Source of the DNA: Panacagrimonas sp965216845
GTDB taxonomy: Bacteria > Pseudomonadota > Gammaproteobacteria > Nevskiales > Nevskiaceae
DNA: 64,000 nt
Direction: 5' to 3'
Assembly (NCBI GenBank): GCA_965216845.1
Contig: OZ244200.1
Span: 1,302,001 to 1,366,000 of the forward strand
Shown: positions 33,987 through 43,558 of the stretch, piece after piece
How the letters are laid out: each line of letters begins with the position of its first letter
How positions within the stretch are numbered: the stretch's first letter is position 1
Notes under the pieces: generated by a model
Told to the model about the DNA's origin: nothing
The model's input: the letters and a program-made list of their open reading frames with translations, nothing else
Databases searched by the model: none
Made by a program: the position numbers and the translations under genes

Positions 33987-34625
33987 GTGGCATTAAGTGT
34001 TGATGACGAAGATCAAGTAGAAGCCCTCAAACAGTGGTGGCGCGAGAACCGCGTGGCGCTGATTGGTGGCCTGACCATTGGCGTTGGCGCCATCGGCGGT
34101 TGGGAAGGCTGGAACAGCTGGCGCGATGGGCGCGCCATGGCCGCTTCGCAGATGTACCAGGAGCTGACGCAGGCCCAGGACAGCGGCAAGTCACAGGCCG
34201 TGGAGGAGATCGCCGACAAGCTCGCCAGCGACTATTCGGCTTCGCCTTATGCCAGCGGCGCGCGGCTGCGGCAGGCGCAAATGGCGGCAAATCAGCATCG
34301 TTATGACGAAGCCATCGGCCATCTGCAATGGGTGATCGACAACAGCAAGGATCGCGGCTTGCGTCAGCTTGCCGGCCTGCGGATGGCGCGTCTGCTGCAC
34401 GCGCAGGAAAAATCCGATCAGGCGCTGGCCTTGCTGGACCAGAATCCGGGACATTTTCTGCCGCTGTATCTCGAACTGCGCGGCGATATCCTGTTGGCCA
34501 CGGGCGCGCGCGAGTCGGCCCGAACCGCCTACGCCGAAGCATTGGCGGAAACCGGGATGCAGGCCGCCAATCGCAGCCTGCTGGAATACAAGCTGGCAGA
34601 CCTGGCTGAGGGCACCAACTCATGA
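33987..34625 (+). CDS. yfgM: YfgM, ancillary SecYEG translocon subunit / chaperone
   Basis: A 212-residue bitopic membrane protein: short cytoplasmic N-terminus (DEDQVEALKQWWRENR), membrane segment (VALIGGLTIGVGAIGGWEGW) and a periplasmic TPR-like domain. In E. coli it works with PpiD at the Sec translocon. The start is GTG. It overlaps bamB by 4 bases (ATGA), in the conserved hisS-yfgM-bamB-der order. Confidence 0.92.
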   Translation: MALSVDDEDQVEALKQWWRENRVALIGGLTIGVGAIGGWEGWNSWRDGRAMAASQMYQELTQAQDSGKSQAVEEIADKLASDYSASPYASGARLRQAQMAANQHRYDEAIGHLQWVIDNSKDRGLRQLAGLRMARLLHAQEKSDQALALLDQNPGHFLPLYLELRGDILLATGARESARTAYAEALAETGMQAANRSLLEYKLADLAEGTNS

Positions 34626-35773
34626 GTCACGTTCTGAAGTGCGGCGTCGCCGCATTGGCGCTGATCACCCTTGCGGCGTGCTCGGGCAAGGCCAAGGTGC
34701 GCGAACCGGCGGCGCTGGTCAAGATCGAACAGCCGCAAGTGGAAACCTATCGCGCCTGGAGCGCAGGGACCGCCGGCGGTTCGGATGGCCTGGCCACCGG
34801 CTTGCAACTTTTTCTGGGTGAAGGCGCAATTTACGCCGCCGAAACCGACGGGCGGGTGTTCGCGTTCGAGCGCGACAGCGGCAAGCGGATCTGGCAACAG
34901 GACACCGAGTCGCGATTGATCGGCGGCCCCAGTGTGTTCGGCGACCTGGTGCTGCTGGGTTCGCGTGATGCCGAGGTTGTCGCCCTGCAACGGGCCGATG
35001 GCGTCGAGCGCTGGCGGCGCAGCATTTCCAGTGAAGTGCTTGGCGCACCGGTTGGCGCCGGCGATCTGATTGTGGCGCGGGCGGTGGACGGTCGCGTGTT
35101 CGGCATGGCCGCTTCCAGCGGTGATGCCTTGTGGACGTTTGACCGTTTGGTGCCCAACCTGGTGCTGCGCGGCCTGTCCACGCCGCTGATCACTGGCAAC
35201 AGCGTGGTCGTGGGCATGGAGAACGGACGCGTCGCGGCCTTGAATCTGAGCGACGGCGTCGCCCTGTGGGAGCAACCGGTGACTTTGCCCAGCGGCCGAA
35301 CCGAGTTGGAGCGCCTGGTGGATATCGACGCCGACCTGATCGACGGTCCGCGCTGTATTTACGCCGCCAGCTTTGGTGGTGAAGTCGCCTGTCTGGATCG
35401 CAACAGCGGACAGATCATCTGGCGCCGCGAAATCAAGACCTACAGCGGCATGGTGTTGCACGGTGACAAGCTGGTGGTCACGGACGAAGACGGCGTGGTT
35501 TGGGGCCTGGATGCCGACAGCGGCGCGGCCGCGTGGAAACAGGAATCCATGAAGTACCGCAAGCTGTCCGCGCCGGCTGCGTTCGGGGCGCACCTGGTGG
35601 TGGGTGATTTCAAGGGTTATCTGCACTGGATTGCCGCTGATGACGGGCGCCTGATCGGGCGTTCGCGCGCCGGTTCGGACCCGATCGTCAAGGCGCCGCT
35701 GGCCGGGGAGGAACTGCTCTACGTGCTCAACGTGGAAGGAAAAGTCACCGCGCTCGGCATCGAAGCTGAATAG
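34622..35773 (+). CDS. bamB: Outer-membrane assembly lipoprotein BamB
   Basis: A 383-residue lipoprotein with lipobox LAACSG at the N-terminus and an eight-bladed beta-propeller of PQQ-type repeats (RIWQQDTESRLIGGPSVFGD, WRRSISSEVLGAPVGAGD, LWTFDRLVPN). It is a subunit of the BAM complex that inserts barrels such as those at 3463, 15561 and 37344. Length is normal. Confidence 0.95.
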   Translation: MSHVLKCGVAALALITLAACSGKAKVREPAALVKIEQPQVETYRAWSAGTAGGSDGLATGLQLFLGEGAIYAAETDGRVFAFERDSGKRIWQQDTESRLIGGPSVFGDLVLLGSRDAEVVALQRADGVERWRRSISSEVLGAPVGAGDLIVARAVDGRVFGMAASSGDALWTFDRLVPNLVLRGLSTPLITGNSVVVGMENGRVAALNLSDGVALWEQPVTLPSGRTELERLVDIDADLIDGPRCIYAASFGGEVACLDRNSGQIIWRREIKTYSGMVLHGDKLVVTDEDGVVWGLDADSGAAAWKQESMKYRKLSAPAAFGAHLVVGDFKGYLHWIAADDGRLIGRSRAGSDPIVKAPLAGEELLYVLNVEGKVTALGIEAE

Positions 35774-35783
35774 GGCCTGAGGA

Positions 35784-37184
35784 ATGCAGGCTGGCTTGCC
35801 GGTTCTGGCATTGGTGGGCCGGCCCAACGTCGGCAAGTCGACGTTGTTCAATCGGCTCACCGGCACCCGTGATGCACTGGTGGCGGATCTTCCGGGGCTG
35901 ACGCGTGACCGCCACTACGGTTTCGGCGAACTCGATGGGCGCCGGTTCGTGGTGGTTGACACCGGCGGCCTGATGCCCGAATCGGACGACCCGCTGGCGG
36001 CACTGGCCGAATCACAGGCGCGGATTGCGCTTGAGGAGTGTGATCACATCCTGTTTCTGACCGACGCCCGCGCCGGGCGCACCGGCAGTGATGAGGCGAT
36101 CGCGCGCATGCTGCGCCGGCTGGATCGCCCGTTGAGCCTGTTGGTCAACAAATCCGAAGGTCTGGATCGCGCCCTGGCCACAGCGGAGTTTCATCGTCTG
36201 GGCCTGGGCGAGCCGCGTCCGATGTCCGCAGCCCACGGTGATGGCGTGCCGGTGCTGATTCAAAGCCTGCTGGGGAGCTTGCCCGCAGAGGATCAAGCCG
36301 AACCTGCCGATGACGATGAAGCGCTGCGTATCGCCATCATCGGGCGGCCCAATGTTGGCAAATCCACCCTGGTCAATCGGCTGATCGGCGAGGAGCGGGT
36401 GTTGGCGGCGGATCGGCCCGGCACCACGCGTGACGCCATCCGCGTGCCGTTCGAGTACGAGGGTCAACCTTGTGTGCTGATCGATACCGCCGGTGTTCGA
36501 CGTCGCGCCCGCGTGCAAGAGCTGGTGGAGAAATTTTCCATCATCAAGACCCTGCAGGCGATTGAGCAGGCGCACGTGGTGATTGCGATGGTGGATGCAC
36601 AAAATGACATTGGCGAGCAGGACGCACGCCTGTTGGGGCTGGTGGCGGGACGCGGCCGCGCCATGGTGTTGGCGGTCAACAAATGGGATGGCCTTGGCCG
36701 TGATCGCCGCGAGCAGGTGCGTTATCAGGTGAACCTGAAAATGCCCTATCTGGATTACGTGCCGCTGCACTTCATTTCCGCGCGTCACGGCTCTGGCCTG
36801 GGCGAGTTGATGCAGGACATGCGCGCCGCCCAGCAAAGCGCCATGGTGGATATGCCCACGCCGGAGCTGACGCGGATTCTGGAACGCGCGGTGACGCGTC
36901 ATCAGCCGCCGGCGGTGCTGGGGCGCCGCATCAAACTGCGCTATGCCCACCAGATTGGAAGCAATCCGCCCAGCGTCATGATTCACGGCAATCAAACCGA
37001 CAAGCTTCCGGTTGCCTACCATCGCTATCTGGCCAACGCTTTTCGCAAGGCCTTCAAACTGGTCGGTGTACCGCTGGTACTGCGCTTCAAATCCAGCGAA
37101 AACCCGTTCAAGGGTCGCAAGAACGAGCTCAGCGAGCGACAACAAAAAAGGCGCCAGCGCCTGATCCGCCGCAGCCGGCGTTAG
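35784..37184 (+). CDS. der: Ribosome-associated GTPase Der (EngA)
   Basis: A 466-residue protein with two tandem GTPase domains, each with its own P loop (GRPNVGKS near residues 11 and 186), DTGG/DTAG switch motifs and NKSE/NKWD specificity motifs, followed by a C-terminal KH-like domain ending in a basic tail (RQQKRRQRLIRRSRR). Needed for 50S subunit maturation. It closes the conserved block; no clear terminator follows. Confidence 0.97.
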   Translation: MQAGLPVLALVGRPNVGKSTLFNRLTGTRDALVADLPGLTRDRHYGFGELDGRRFVVVDTGGLMPESDDPLAALAESQARIALEECDHILFLTDARAGRTGSDEAIARMLRRLDRPLSLLVNKSEGLDRALATAEFHRLGLGEPRPMSAAHGDGVPVLIQSLLGSLPAEDQAEPADDDEALRIAIIGRPNVGKSTLVNRLIGEERVLAADRPGTTRDAIRVPFEYEGQPCVLIDTAGVRRRARVQELVEKFSIIKTLQAIEQAHVVIAMVDAQNDIGEQDARLLGLVAGRGRAMVLAVNKWDGLGRDRREQVRYQVNLKMPYLDYVPLHFISARHGSGLGELMQDMRAAQQSAMVDMPTPELTRILERAVTRHQPPAVLGRRIKLRYAHQIGSNPPSVMIHGNQTDKLPVAYHRYLANAFRKAFKLVGVPLVLRFKSSENPFKGRKNELSERQQKRRQRLIRRSRR

Positions 37185-37343
37185 TCGGACATTTTGGGAT
37201 AGCGCCAATTGCCGGGCGTGGGAACGCTCGCCGCTGAAGCGGGTCACCCGAAACGCAGCCACGGTGCGCATGCGGATGGCCGACCAGCAAGGTCTGTGAC
37301 CTTGCAGGCAATCCTGTGGTGGCTATTGCTGCGGGCGCGCGGG

Positions 37344-38642
37344 TTACCAGCTTCGCGAAAGGCCAACAACCATCACCACGGTGGCGTATCGGTTGGTGCT
37401 TTGCGTGCCCAGATTCAAGCCTGGGTTGCTGTAGTGGCTGTCTTGCCGAAGCTGGTATTCCAGCACCAGATCAAATGCCCATTGGTTGGACCAGCGTCTC
37501 TGGAAACCGCCCATGACGCCCAGCTTCTGGTAAACGTTGAGCGACGGGCTGGCGGAGGATTTTCTGATCGGGTCACTCATGCCCAGCAGGCCGCCACGAA
37601 CGCTGGTGTTCGCATCACGTTCGTAGGTGACACCCAGGGCATAGACATGTTGATCGCGCCAGTTCAGCGGCGTCACCGCGTCCAGTACCGGTTCTGCGCC
37701 CGCGGTGTTGGGCATGGTCGCGCGCAAGCGGGTATTGCTCAGCGCGGCCGAATAATTCACCCAATTGTATTCAGCAACCACAATCCATTCGGGGCGCAAG
37801 CGCCAGGCCACACCCAGGTCCCAGGTTTGCGGTAATGCCAGACCATCGAGTCGCGCGCGCGCATATTTGACCCGGCCCAACCCTGCGCCTTCCAGATTCA
37901 GGGTGGTGGTGCCGCCGGACAGGCGCAGCTGGTTTTGGCTGGTGTAGCTCAGTGCCAGCGTCCAATCCGGCGTTGCCTGATACTGGACACCAACAATGGC
38001 GCCCAGCGAAACGCCCTCGCCGCCATCGAATCGTGCGCCGATGACGGGGTTGTCCGGATCGGAAAAATCAGAGGTATTGGGTAGTTGTTGCTGTCGGCCC
38101 TGCGACAGGCCAATGCCCAGACTCAGGCCCAGGCTGAGATTGTCCCGTGCCTTCCAGCCCAGTCCCGCCACCAGCTTGTTGTAGGCGATATTCGCCGAAA
38201 TCTCGTCTCGGGTCCCCACGCGCGTGTGCAGCTGGTCATGGCCGATGCCAAAGCCGCCCTGCACGTAAAGTCCGATGGCGGCGACCGTATCCGGAAGGTG
38301 CGTCAACCGCGTGGCTGCGCTGGCGCCAAAGATGGCGCCGTAGGGGTCGCTCAGACCTTCATCGTTTCCAAGCTCGTCCTGATAGGACGCCGCCGGCGCG
38401 CCGTAAAGGAAAACAAAGCCGCTGGCGTGCTTGTTGTCGATCTGAGTCAGTCCGGCCGGGTTGTTATTCACGGCATGTGAATCCCGTGCCAGGGCGATAT
38501 CGGCACCGGCCATGCCATATTGTTCCTGGCCATAGGCATTGAGCAACAAGCCGCGCCCTGCCGATGCCGGTTCGGTCGCCAGCACCAGCAATGGCGCGAG
38601 CAGAAAAAGCGTACGGTAGTAGGCTGGTGTGCGGCAGTTCAT
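37344..38642 (-). CDS. OmpP1/FadL/TodX-family outer-membrane transporter
   Basis: A 432-residue outer-membrane barrel for hydrophobic compounds such as long-chain fatty acids. The signal peptide is about residues 1-28 (LLAPLLVLATEPASA). The mature N-terminus has the plug-type pattern GAGxA...NNPAGL (AGADIALARDSHAVNNNPAGL), a family hallmark. The barrel strands end VVGLSRSW. The start at 38642 was taken at the signal peptide rather than 14 codons upstream. An ETF/ETF-QO system and an enoyl-CoA hydratase lie further along and fit fatty acid use, but they are not linked to this gene. Confidence 0.87.
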   Translation of the reverse strand: MNCRTPAYYRTLFLLAPLLVLATEPASAGRGLLLNAYGQEQYGMAGADIALARDSHAVNNNPAGLTQIDNKHASGFVFLYGAPAASYQDELGNDEGLSDPYGAIFGASAATRLTHLPDTVAAIGLYVQGGFGIGHDQLHTRVGTRDEISANIAYNKLVAGLGWKARDNLSLGLSLGIGLSQGRQQQLPNTSDFSDPDNPVIGARFDGGEGVSLGAIVGVQYQATPDWTLALSYTSQNQLRLSGGTTTLNLEGAGLGRVKYARARLDGLALPQTWDLGVAWRLRPEWIVVAEYNWVNYSAALSNTRLRATMPNTAGAEPVLDAVTPLNWRDQHVYALGVTYERDANTSVRGGLLGMSDPIRKSSASPSLNVYQKLGVMGGFQRRWSNQWAFDLVLEYQLRQDSHYSNPGLNLGTQSTNRYATVVMVVGLSRSW

Positions 38643-38759
38643 TTGTGAAATGTTGATGGCGAATCCTGATTGTTGGTATATCAATACTAAATCATGGTAT
38701 CACCCTGAGGTGGCCGGGCCGCCAGCCGCCGTCAGCGGCGCGATGATGCGATCAGACCC

Positions 38760-39992
38760 GTGAAGCTGAGCGAGCAACACCTCAGCACCGACCATTGCGG
38801 GCTGTTGGCGCGGCTGTCGCAATCAGACAAGCTGCTGATCATTCAGGATCTGGATGGCGTTTGCATGGGGCTGGTGCGTGACCCGGTGAACAGAAGCATC
38901 GATCCGGCATATCTGCGCGCAGCGTCTGCGTTCGGCGATCAGTTTTTTGTGCTGACCAACGGCGAGCATGAAGGCAAGCGCGGGGTGAACCGCATTGTCG
39001 AGGCGGCGCTTGGCGCGCCCGAACAGGTCGCCGCCCAGCGAATGTATCTACCGGGCCTGGCGGCCGGCGGGGTGCAATGGCAGGACCGGGACGGCGTCGT
39101 TTCCCACCCCGGCGTGACGGACGCCGAAATCGAATTCCTGCGACAGCGGCCTGCGGCGGCGGCGGCGTTCTTGACCCGCACCCTGCAACGGGCACCGTTT
39201 GGCTTCTCATCGCCGGAGATCGAAAAACTGGTGGAGACCTGCGTGCTGGATAACCTCGTCTCGCCGACTTTGAACCTGAACCAGTGTCATCAGCGATTGC
39301 AGAATCGCCCCGAGCGGTTTCGAGCCTTGCAGCTGGCCGTGCACCAATTCATGCGCGAACAGATCCATGAAGCCGAAAAACGCGACCTGGGTGCTTCGTT
39401 CTTTGTGCATCTGGCGCCCAATCTTGGGCAAGCCGCCGGCGGTGAGGAGCGGCTGCTGCTTTGTGACGGCGCGTCTTGCGGCACGCATGATTTCCAACTC
39501 ATGCTGGGTGGCGGCGTCAAACAGGCCGGAGTTGCCGTGTTGCTCAACGAATATTTTTACCGGCGCTGCGGAGAATATCCACTTGGCGAAGGTTTTTGTG
39601 CGCGGCATGCGCCAGCGGATTTGGCTGACCTGCTTGCGTTGATTCGATCCCGGTTCGATGCCGGACAGATGCCACGAATCATCGGTGTCGGTGACACCGT
39701 CACGTCCGCGCCCGACCCCTTGGCCACGGATTCGAGTCAACGCTTGCGTGGCGGCAGCGATCGCGGATTTCTCACGCTGATCCAGGAGATCGGCCGGGTC
39801 TTCGATACCGACAATGCGGTGCTGTTGGTGGATAGCAGTCATGGTGAACTGAAGCGGCCGGGCCTTGCCGATGCCCAGGCCATTAGCGACGCAGCCGATC
39901 CGCTCAGGCTCAACTTCGCGTTTCCCGGCGGACATTCGCAATACGTCGATTTTTTTGTCCGTCTGTCGCCGCTGGTGGCGAACAGGTTCTAG
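38760..39992 (+). CDS. stpA: Glucosylglycerol 3-phosphatase (StpA) homologue
   Basis: A 410-residue protein that closely resembles cyanobacterial StpA across its whole length as I recall that sequence: LLIIQDLDGVCMGLVRDP, FFVLTNGEHEGKRGV, MYLPGLAAGGVQWQ, FFVHLAPNLG, MPRIIGVGDTVTS and a final FAFPGGHSQYV. The DLDG motif and the GVGDTVTS segment are HAD-phosphatase features. Role: removes phosphate from glucosylglycerol-phosphate to give the compatible solute glucosylglycerol. The partner synthase GgpS is not in the window. The start is GTG. It stands alone, divergent from the FadL gene. Substrate is inferred from family. Confidence 0.82.
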   Translation: MKLSEQHLSTDHCGLLARLSQSDKLLIIQDLDGVCMGLVRDPVNRSIDPAYLRAASAFGDQFFVLTNGEHEGKRGVNRIVEAALGAPEQVAAQRMYLPGLAAGGVQWQDRDGVVSHPGVTDAEIEFLRQRPAAAAAFLTRTLQRAPFGFSSPEIEKLVETCVLDNLVSPTLNLNQCHQRLQNRPERFRALQLAVHQFMREQIHEAEKRDLGASFFVHLAPNLGQAAGGEERLLLCDGASCGTHDFQLMLGGGVKQAGVAVLLNEYFYRRCGEYPLGEGFCARHAPADLADLLALIRSRFDAGQMPRIIGVGDTVTSAPDPLATDSSQRLRGGSDRGFLTLIQEIGRVFDTDNAVLLVDSSHGELKRPGLADAQAISDAADPLRLNFAFPGGHSQYVDFFVRLSPLVANRF

Positions 39993-40019
39993 ACTAGGGT
40001 CATTGGTGCCAGGCAGGCG

Positions 40020-42248
40020 GTGAGAAACGTGAGCCCAGCAAGCGTGAACACAAGGGTTGTCGGCGGCGGAAGCAAGAAGGTGCTGTATACCCTGGATACC
40101 GTGCGCCGCATCGGCGTGCTGAACAGCGGCAAGGCGCTGCGCTCGAAAAATGCATGCAAGGCATGCGGACTGGGCATGGGCGGACAATTGGGCGGAATGA
40201 CCAACGAAGCCGGCGAGTTCCCCTCGGTTTGCAACAAGAGCATTCAAGCGCAATCCACCGACATTCAGCCGGCGATTCCAGCGCAGGTCTTTGAGCACTC
40301 GATCGAGCATCTGGCGGCACTGAGCCCGCACAAGCTCGAGCATCTGGGGCGGCTGGATACGCCGCTTTACCGGGCCGAATCGGAAAATCATTTGCGACCG
40401 GTTGCCTGGGATTGGGCCATCAAGCACGCCGCCGAACGTTTTGCCGCCTGTGCGCCGCGCAACAGTTTCTTTTATTCGTCCGGGCGCGCCTCCAACGAGG
40501 CCGGTTTTGTGTTGCAGTTACTGGCCCGTTTATACGGGACGAATAATGTCAGCAACTGCTCGTTCTATTGTCATGAAGCCACCGGCGTTGCGCTGGGCAA
40601 CACCATCGGTACGGGCACGGCAACGGTGGAATTGCAGGACCTGGACGGCTGTGATCTGGTATTTCTGATCGGCGCCAATCCGGCGTCCAACCACCCGCGA
40701 CTGTTGCACAAGTTGCGCAGCTGCCGGGCGCGCGGCGGTCAGGTGATTGTGATCAACCCCGCCCGCGAGGCCGGCCTGGTACGTTTCGCCGTACCCAAGA
40801 GCGCGCGCTCGATGCTCAAGGGTGGCGACTGGATCGCCTCTGAATATCTACAGCCGAACGTCGGCAGCGATATTGCGCTGTTCAAGGCACTGGCCAAGTC
40901 GATCCTGGAGATGGGCGCCGAAGACACCGGGTTCATCCAGGCGCACACCCAGGGGTTTGCACAATGGCGCGCAGACATCGATGCCTGTGACTGGGATGAA
41001 CTATCCGGCGCCTGCGGCCTGGATCGCGCGCAGATCGATCGCGTGGCCAGGATGTACGCCGGCAGTCGAAACGCGGTATTCGCCTGGGGCATGGGGATGA
41101 CCCATCACCTGCACGGCGTGGACAATATCGAGGCCATTGCCGCGCTGGCGTTACTGCGCGGCATGGTCGGAAGGCGTTTTGCCGGGTTGTTGCCGCTGCG
41201 TGGTCACAGCAATGTTCAAGGCATCGGCACCATCGGCGTCAAACCGGTGCTGTCGGCCGATGTATTCGCCAATATCGAAAATGAATTCGGCATCAAACTG
41301 CCCAAGGCCCGCGGTTTGCACACCCTGGCGGCGCTGGAAAAAGCACATGCCGGAAAAATGGGCGCGGCGTTGATGATGGGCGGCAATCTGTTCGCGGCCA
41401 CGCCTGACCGTGAGTGGACCATGCAAGCCTTTGATCGCATTGGCTTCAAGCTCTATCTCACCACCACGCTCAACAGCGGTCATGTCAACGGTCAGGGCGG
41501 CGGTGAGACGCTGATTCTGCCGGTGGCGGCCCGCGATGAAGAACCGCAGCCGACAACGCAGGAGTCCATGTTCAACTACGTGCGCATGAGTGACGGCGGC
41601 ATTGTGCGCCTGAAGAACGTGCGGTCGGAAACGCATGTGCTGGCGGATCTGGCCGGCCATTTATTGCCCGATTCGCCGATTGATTTTCAGGCCTTCCAGC
41701 AGTTCCAGAAGGTGCGGCAGGCCATCGCCCGCACCGTGCCGGGCATGCAGGATTTGACCGACATCGACGTTGCGCGCCGCGAATTCACGGTTCGCGGTCG
41801 CATTCTGCACAAACCTGAGTTTCACACCGCCAGCGGCCGTGCGCAGTTTGTCATCTGCGCCGTCCCTTCATCGAGAAGTGATGAGGCCTATCCGTTCACA
41901 CTGATGAGTCTGCGCAGCGAAGGTCAGTTCAACTCCATCATTTACGAGGAAAAAGACAGCTATCGTGGCGTTGAGCATCGTTGGACCGTACTGATGAATC
42001 CGGCGGACCTGGCGGTGATGTCATTGCAAGAGGGCGACCGGGTGGACCTGGAGTCCGCCTGGGGGCGCATGAGTGGCGTCAGTGTCAAGGCTTTTGATCT
42101 CCCCCAGGGGAATCTGGCGGTGTATTACCCCGAAGCCAACCGGCTGACCGCGCGCAGCACCGATCCACGCAGTCATACGCCGAACTTCAAATCGGTGGCG
42201 GTTCGGGTTGTTGCCAGGCTGGCAAAGCAATCCCCTGCGTCGAAGTAG
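40020..42248 (+). CDS. FdhF/YdeP-family molybdopterin oxidoreductase
   Basis: A 742-residue molybdopterin-bis-MGD enzyme of the YdeP subgroup. Recognisable segments are KNACKACGLGMGGQ near the N-terminus, SSGRASNEAGFVLQLLARLYGTNNV, CHEATGVALGNTIGTGTATV, LIGANPASNHPRLLH, and a C-terminal Asp-decarboxylase-like barrel (GRAQFVICAVP, LMSLRSEGQFNSIIYEE). In relatives this class is linked to acid resistance or unknown oxidations; the true substrate is unknown. The start is GTG, 27 bp after stpA. No FdhD-like accessory gene is seen nearby. Confidence 0.87.
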   Translation: MRNVSPASVNTRVVGGGSKKVLYTLDTVRRIGVLNSGKALRSKNACKACGLGMGGQLGGMTNEAGEFPSVCNKSIQAQSTDIQPAIPAQVFEHSIEHLAALSPHKLEHLGRLDTPLYRAESENHLRPVAWDWAIKHAAERFAACAPRNSFFYSSGRASNEAGFVLQLLARLYGTNNVSNCSFYCHEATGVALGNTIGTGTATVELQDLDGCDLVFLIGANPASNHPRLLHKLRSCRARGGQVIVINPAREAGLVRFAVPKSARSMLKGGDWIASEYLQPNVGSDIALFKALAKSILEMGAEDTGFIQAHTQGFAQWRADIDACDWDELSGACGLDRAQIDRVARMYAGSRNAVFAWGMGMTHHLHGVDNIEAIAALALLRGMVGRRFAGLLPLRGHSNVQGIGTIGVKPVLSADVFANIENEFGIKLPKARGLHTLAALEKAHAGKMGAALMMGGNLFAATPDREWTMQAFDRIGFKLYLTTTLNSGHVNGQGGGETLILPVAARDEEPQPTTQESMFNYVRMSDGGIVRLKNVRSETHVLADLAGHLLPDSPIDFQAFQQFQKVRQAIARTVPGMQDLTDIDVARREFTVRGRILHKPEFHTASGRAQFVICAVPSSRSDEAYPFTLMSLRSEGQFNSIIYEEKDSYRGVEHRWTVLMNPADLAVMSLQEGDRVDLESAWGRMSGVSVKAFDLPQGNLAVYYPEANRLTARSTDPRSHTPNFKSVAVRVVARLAKQSPASK

Positions 42249-42290
42249 ACCGCTGCGGCCCTTCGGCCTTGGCGATGACACCGGACGGCG

Positions 42291-43385
42291 CTAAACATTG
42301 AACCGGAAGTGCATCACGTCACCTTCCTGCACCACGTAATCCTTGCCTTCCAGCCGCCAGCGGCCGGCTTCCTTGGCGCCGGCTTCGCCCTGGTGTTCGA
42401 CGTAGTCGTCGTAGCCGATGACTTCGGCGCGAATGAAGCCTTTTTCGAAGTCGGTATGAATCACGCCGGCCGCCTGCGGCGCGGTGGCGCCGACCTTGAC
42501 GGTCCAGGCGCGCACTTCCTGCGGGCCGGCGGTGAAATAGGTTTGCAACCCCAGCAGGCCGTAAGCAGCGCGGATCACGCGATGCAGGCCGGGTTCTTGC
42601 AGACCCAGATCGGACAGGAACGCGGCCTTGTCGTCGTCGTCCAATTGCGCGATTTCCGCCTCGATCGCCGCGCACACCGGCACCACTTCCGCGCCTTCCT
42701 GTTTGGCGTGCTCACGCAGTGCATCCAGCTGCGCATTGCCTTCCAGCAAAGCGGATTCATCTACGTTGGCGATGTACAGCGCCGGCTTGGCGGTGATCAG
42801 TTGCAGGTCGCGCAACAACAGGCGTTCTTCGGGCGTCAGCGTCATGGCGCGCACCGCCTTGCCCTGATCCAGATGTTCTTGTACGCGGGCATAGAGTTGT
42901 TTGCGGGCCAGCGCGTCCTTGTCGCCGGACTTGGACGCCTTGCCGGCGCGCTCCAGTGCGCGCGTCACGGTGTCCAGGTCCGCCAGGCCCAGCTCGGTGT
43001 GGATGATGTCCACATCGCGTACCGGGTCCACGCTGTTGGCGACGTGGACGATGTCGTCGTCATGAAAACAGCGGGTGACGTGGGCAATGGCGTCGGTTTC
43101 ACGAATGTGGGCCAGGAATTGATTGCCCAGGCCCTCGCCCTGACTGGCGCCGGCGACCAGGCCGGCGATATCAACAAACTCCACCGTGGCCGGCAGCAGC
43201 TTCTGTGGTTGGGCAATCTGTTCCAGCGCCGTCAGTCGGCTGTCTGGCACCGCCACCACCCCGACGTTGGGATCGATGGTGCAAAACGGATAGTTTTCGG
43301 CTGCAATCTGCGCCTTGGTCAGCGCATTGAACAGGGTTGATTTGCCGACGTTGGGTAGGCCGACGATACCGCACTTGATTCCCAT
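42291..43385 (-). CDS. ychF: Redox-regulated ATPase/GTPase YchF
   Basis: A 364-residue Obg-family P-loop protein: GLPNVGKSTLFNAL at residue 8, NYPFCTIDPNVG, DIAGLVAGASQGEGLGNQFL (switch II), a central coiled coil and a C-terminal TGS domain (FTAGPQEVRAWTVKVG) ending MHFRFNV. YchF prefers ATP and affects ribosome function and oxidative stress tolerance in E. coli. It is convergent with the YdeP-like gene. Confidence 0.97.
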   Translation of the reverse strand: MGIKCGIVGLPNVGKSTLFNALTKAQIAAENYPFCTIDPNVGVVAVPDSRLTALEQIAQPQKLLPATVEFVDIAGLVAGASQGEGLGNQFLAHIRETDAIAHVTRCFHDDDIVHVANSVDPVRDVDIIHTELGLADLDTVTRALERAGKASKSGDKDALARKQLYARVQEHLDQGKAVRAMTLTPEERLLLRDLQLITAKPALYIANVDESALLEGNAQLDALREHAKQEGAEVVPVCAAIEAEIAQLDDDDKAAFLSDLGLQEPGLHRVIRAAYGLLGLQTYFTAGPQEVRAWTVKVGATAPQAAGVIHTDFEKGFIRAEVIGYDDYVEHQGEAGAKEAGRWRLEGKDYVVQEGDVMHFRFNV

Positions 43386-43558
43386 TGACTTTAAGAACCT
43401 GGATTTACTATTTGTTTGTAAAAAGAATCAGCCTTAGCGAGCCTGGAGGTCACTCGGCACCGAACCGATCAGCAGCGCTGCGTGTCTGATTCAGGCGATG
43501 TAATCTCGCGCTCCCTGGCGCAGCCGCATCGGCCACCGGATTCAACAGGAGAACGCAG

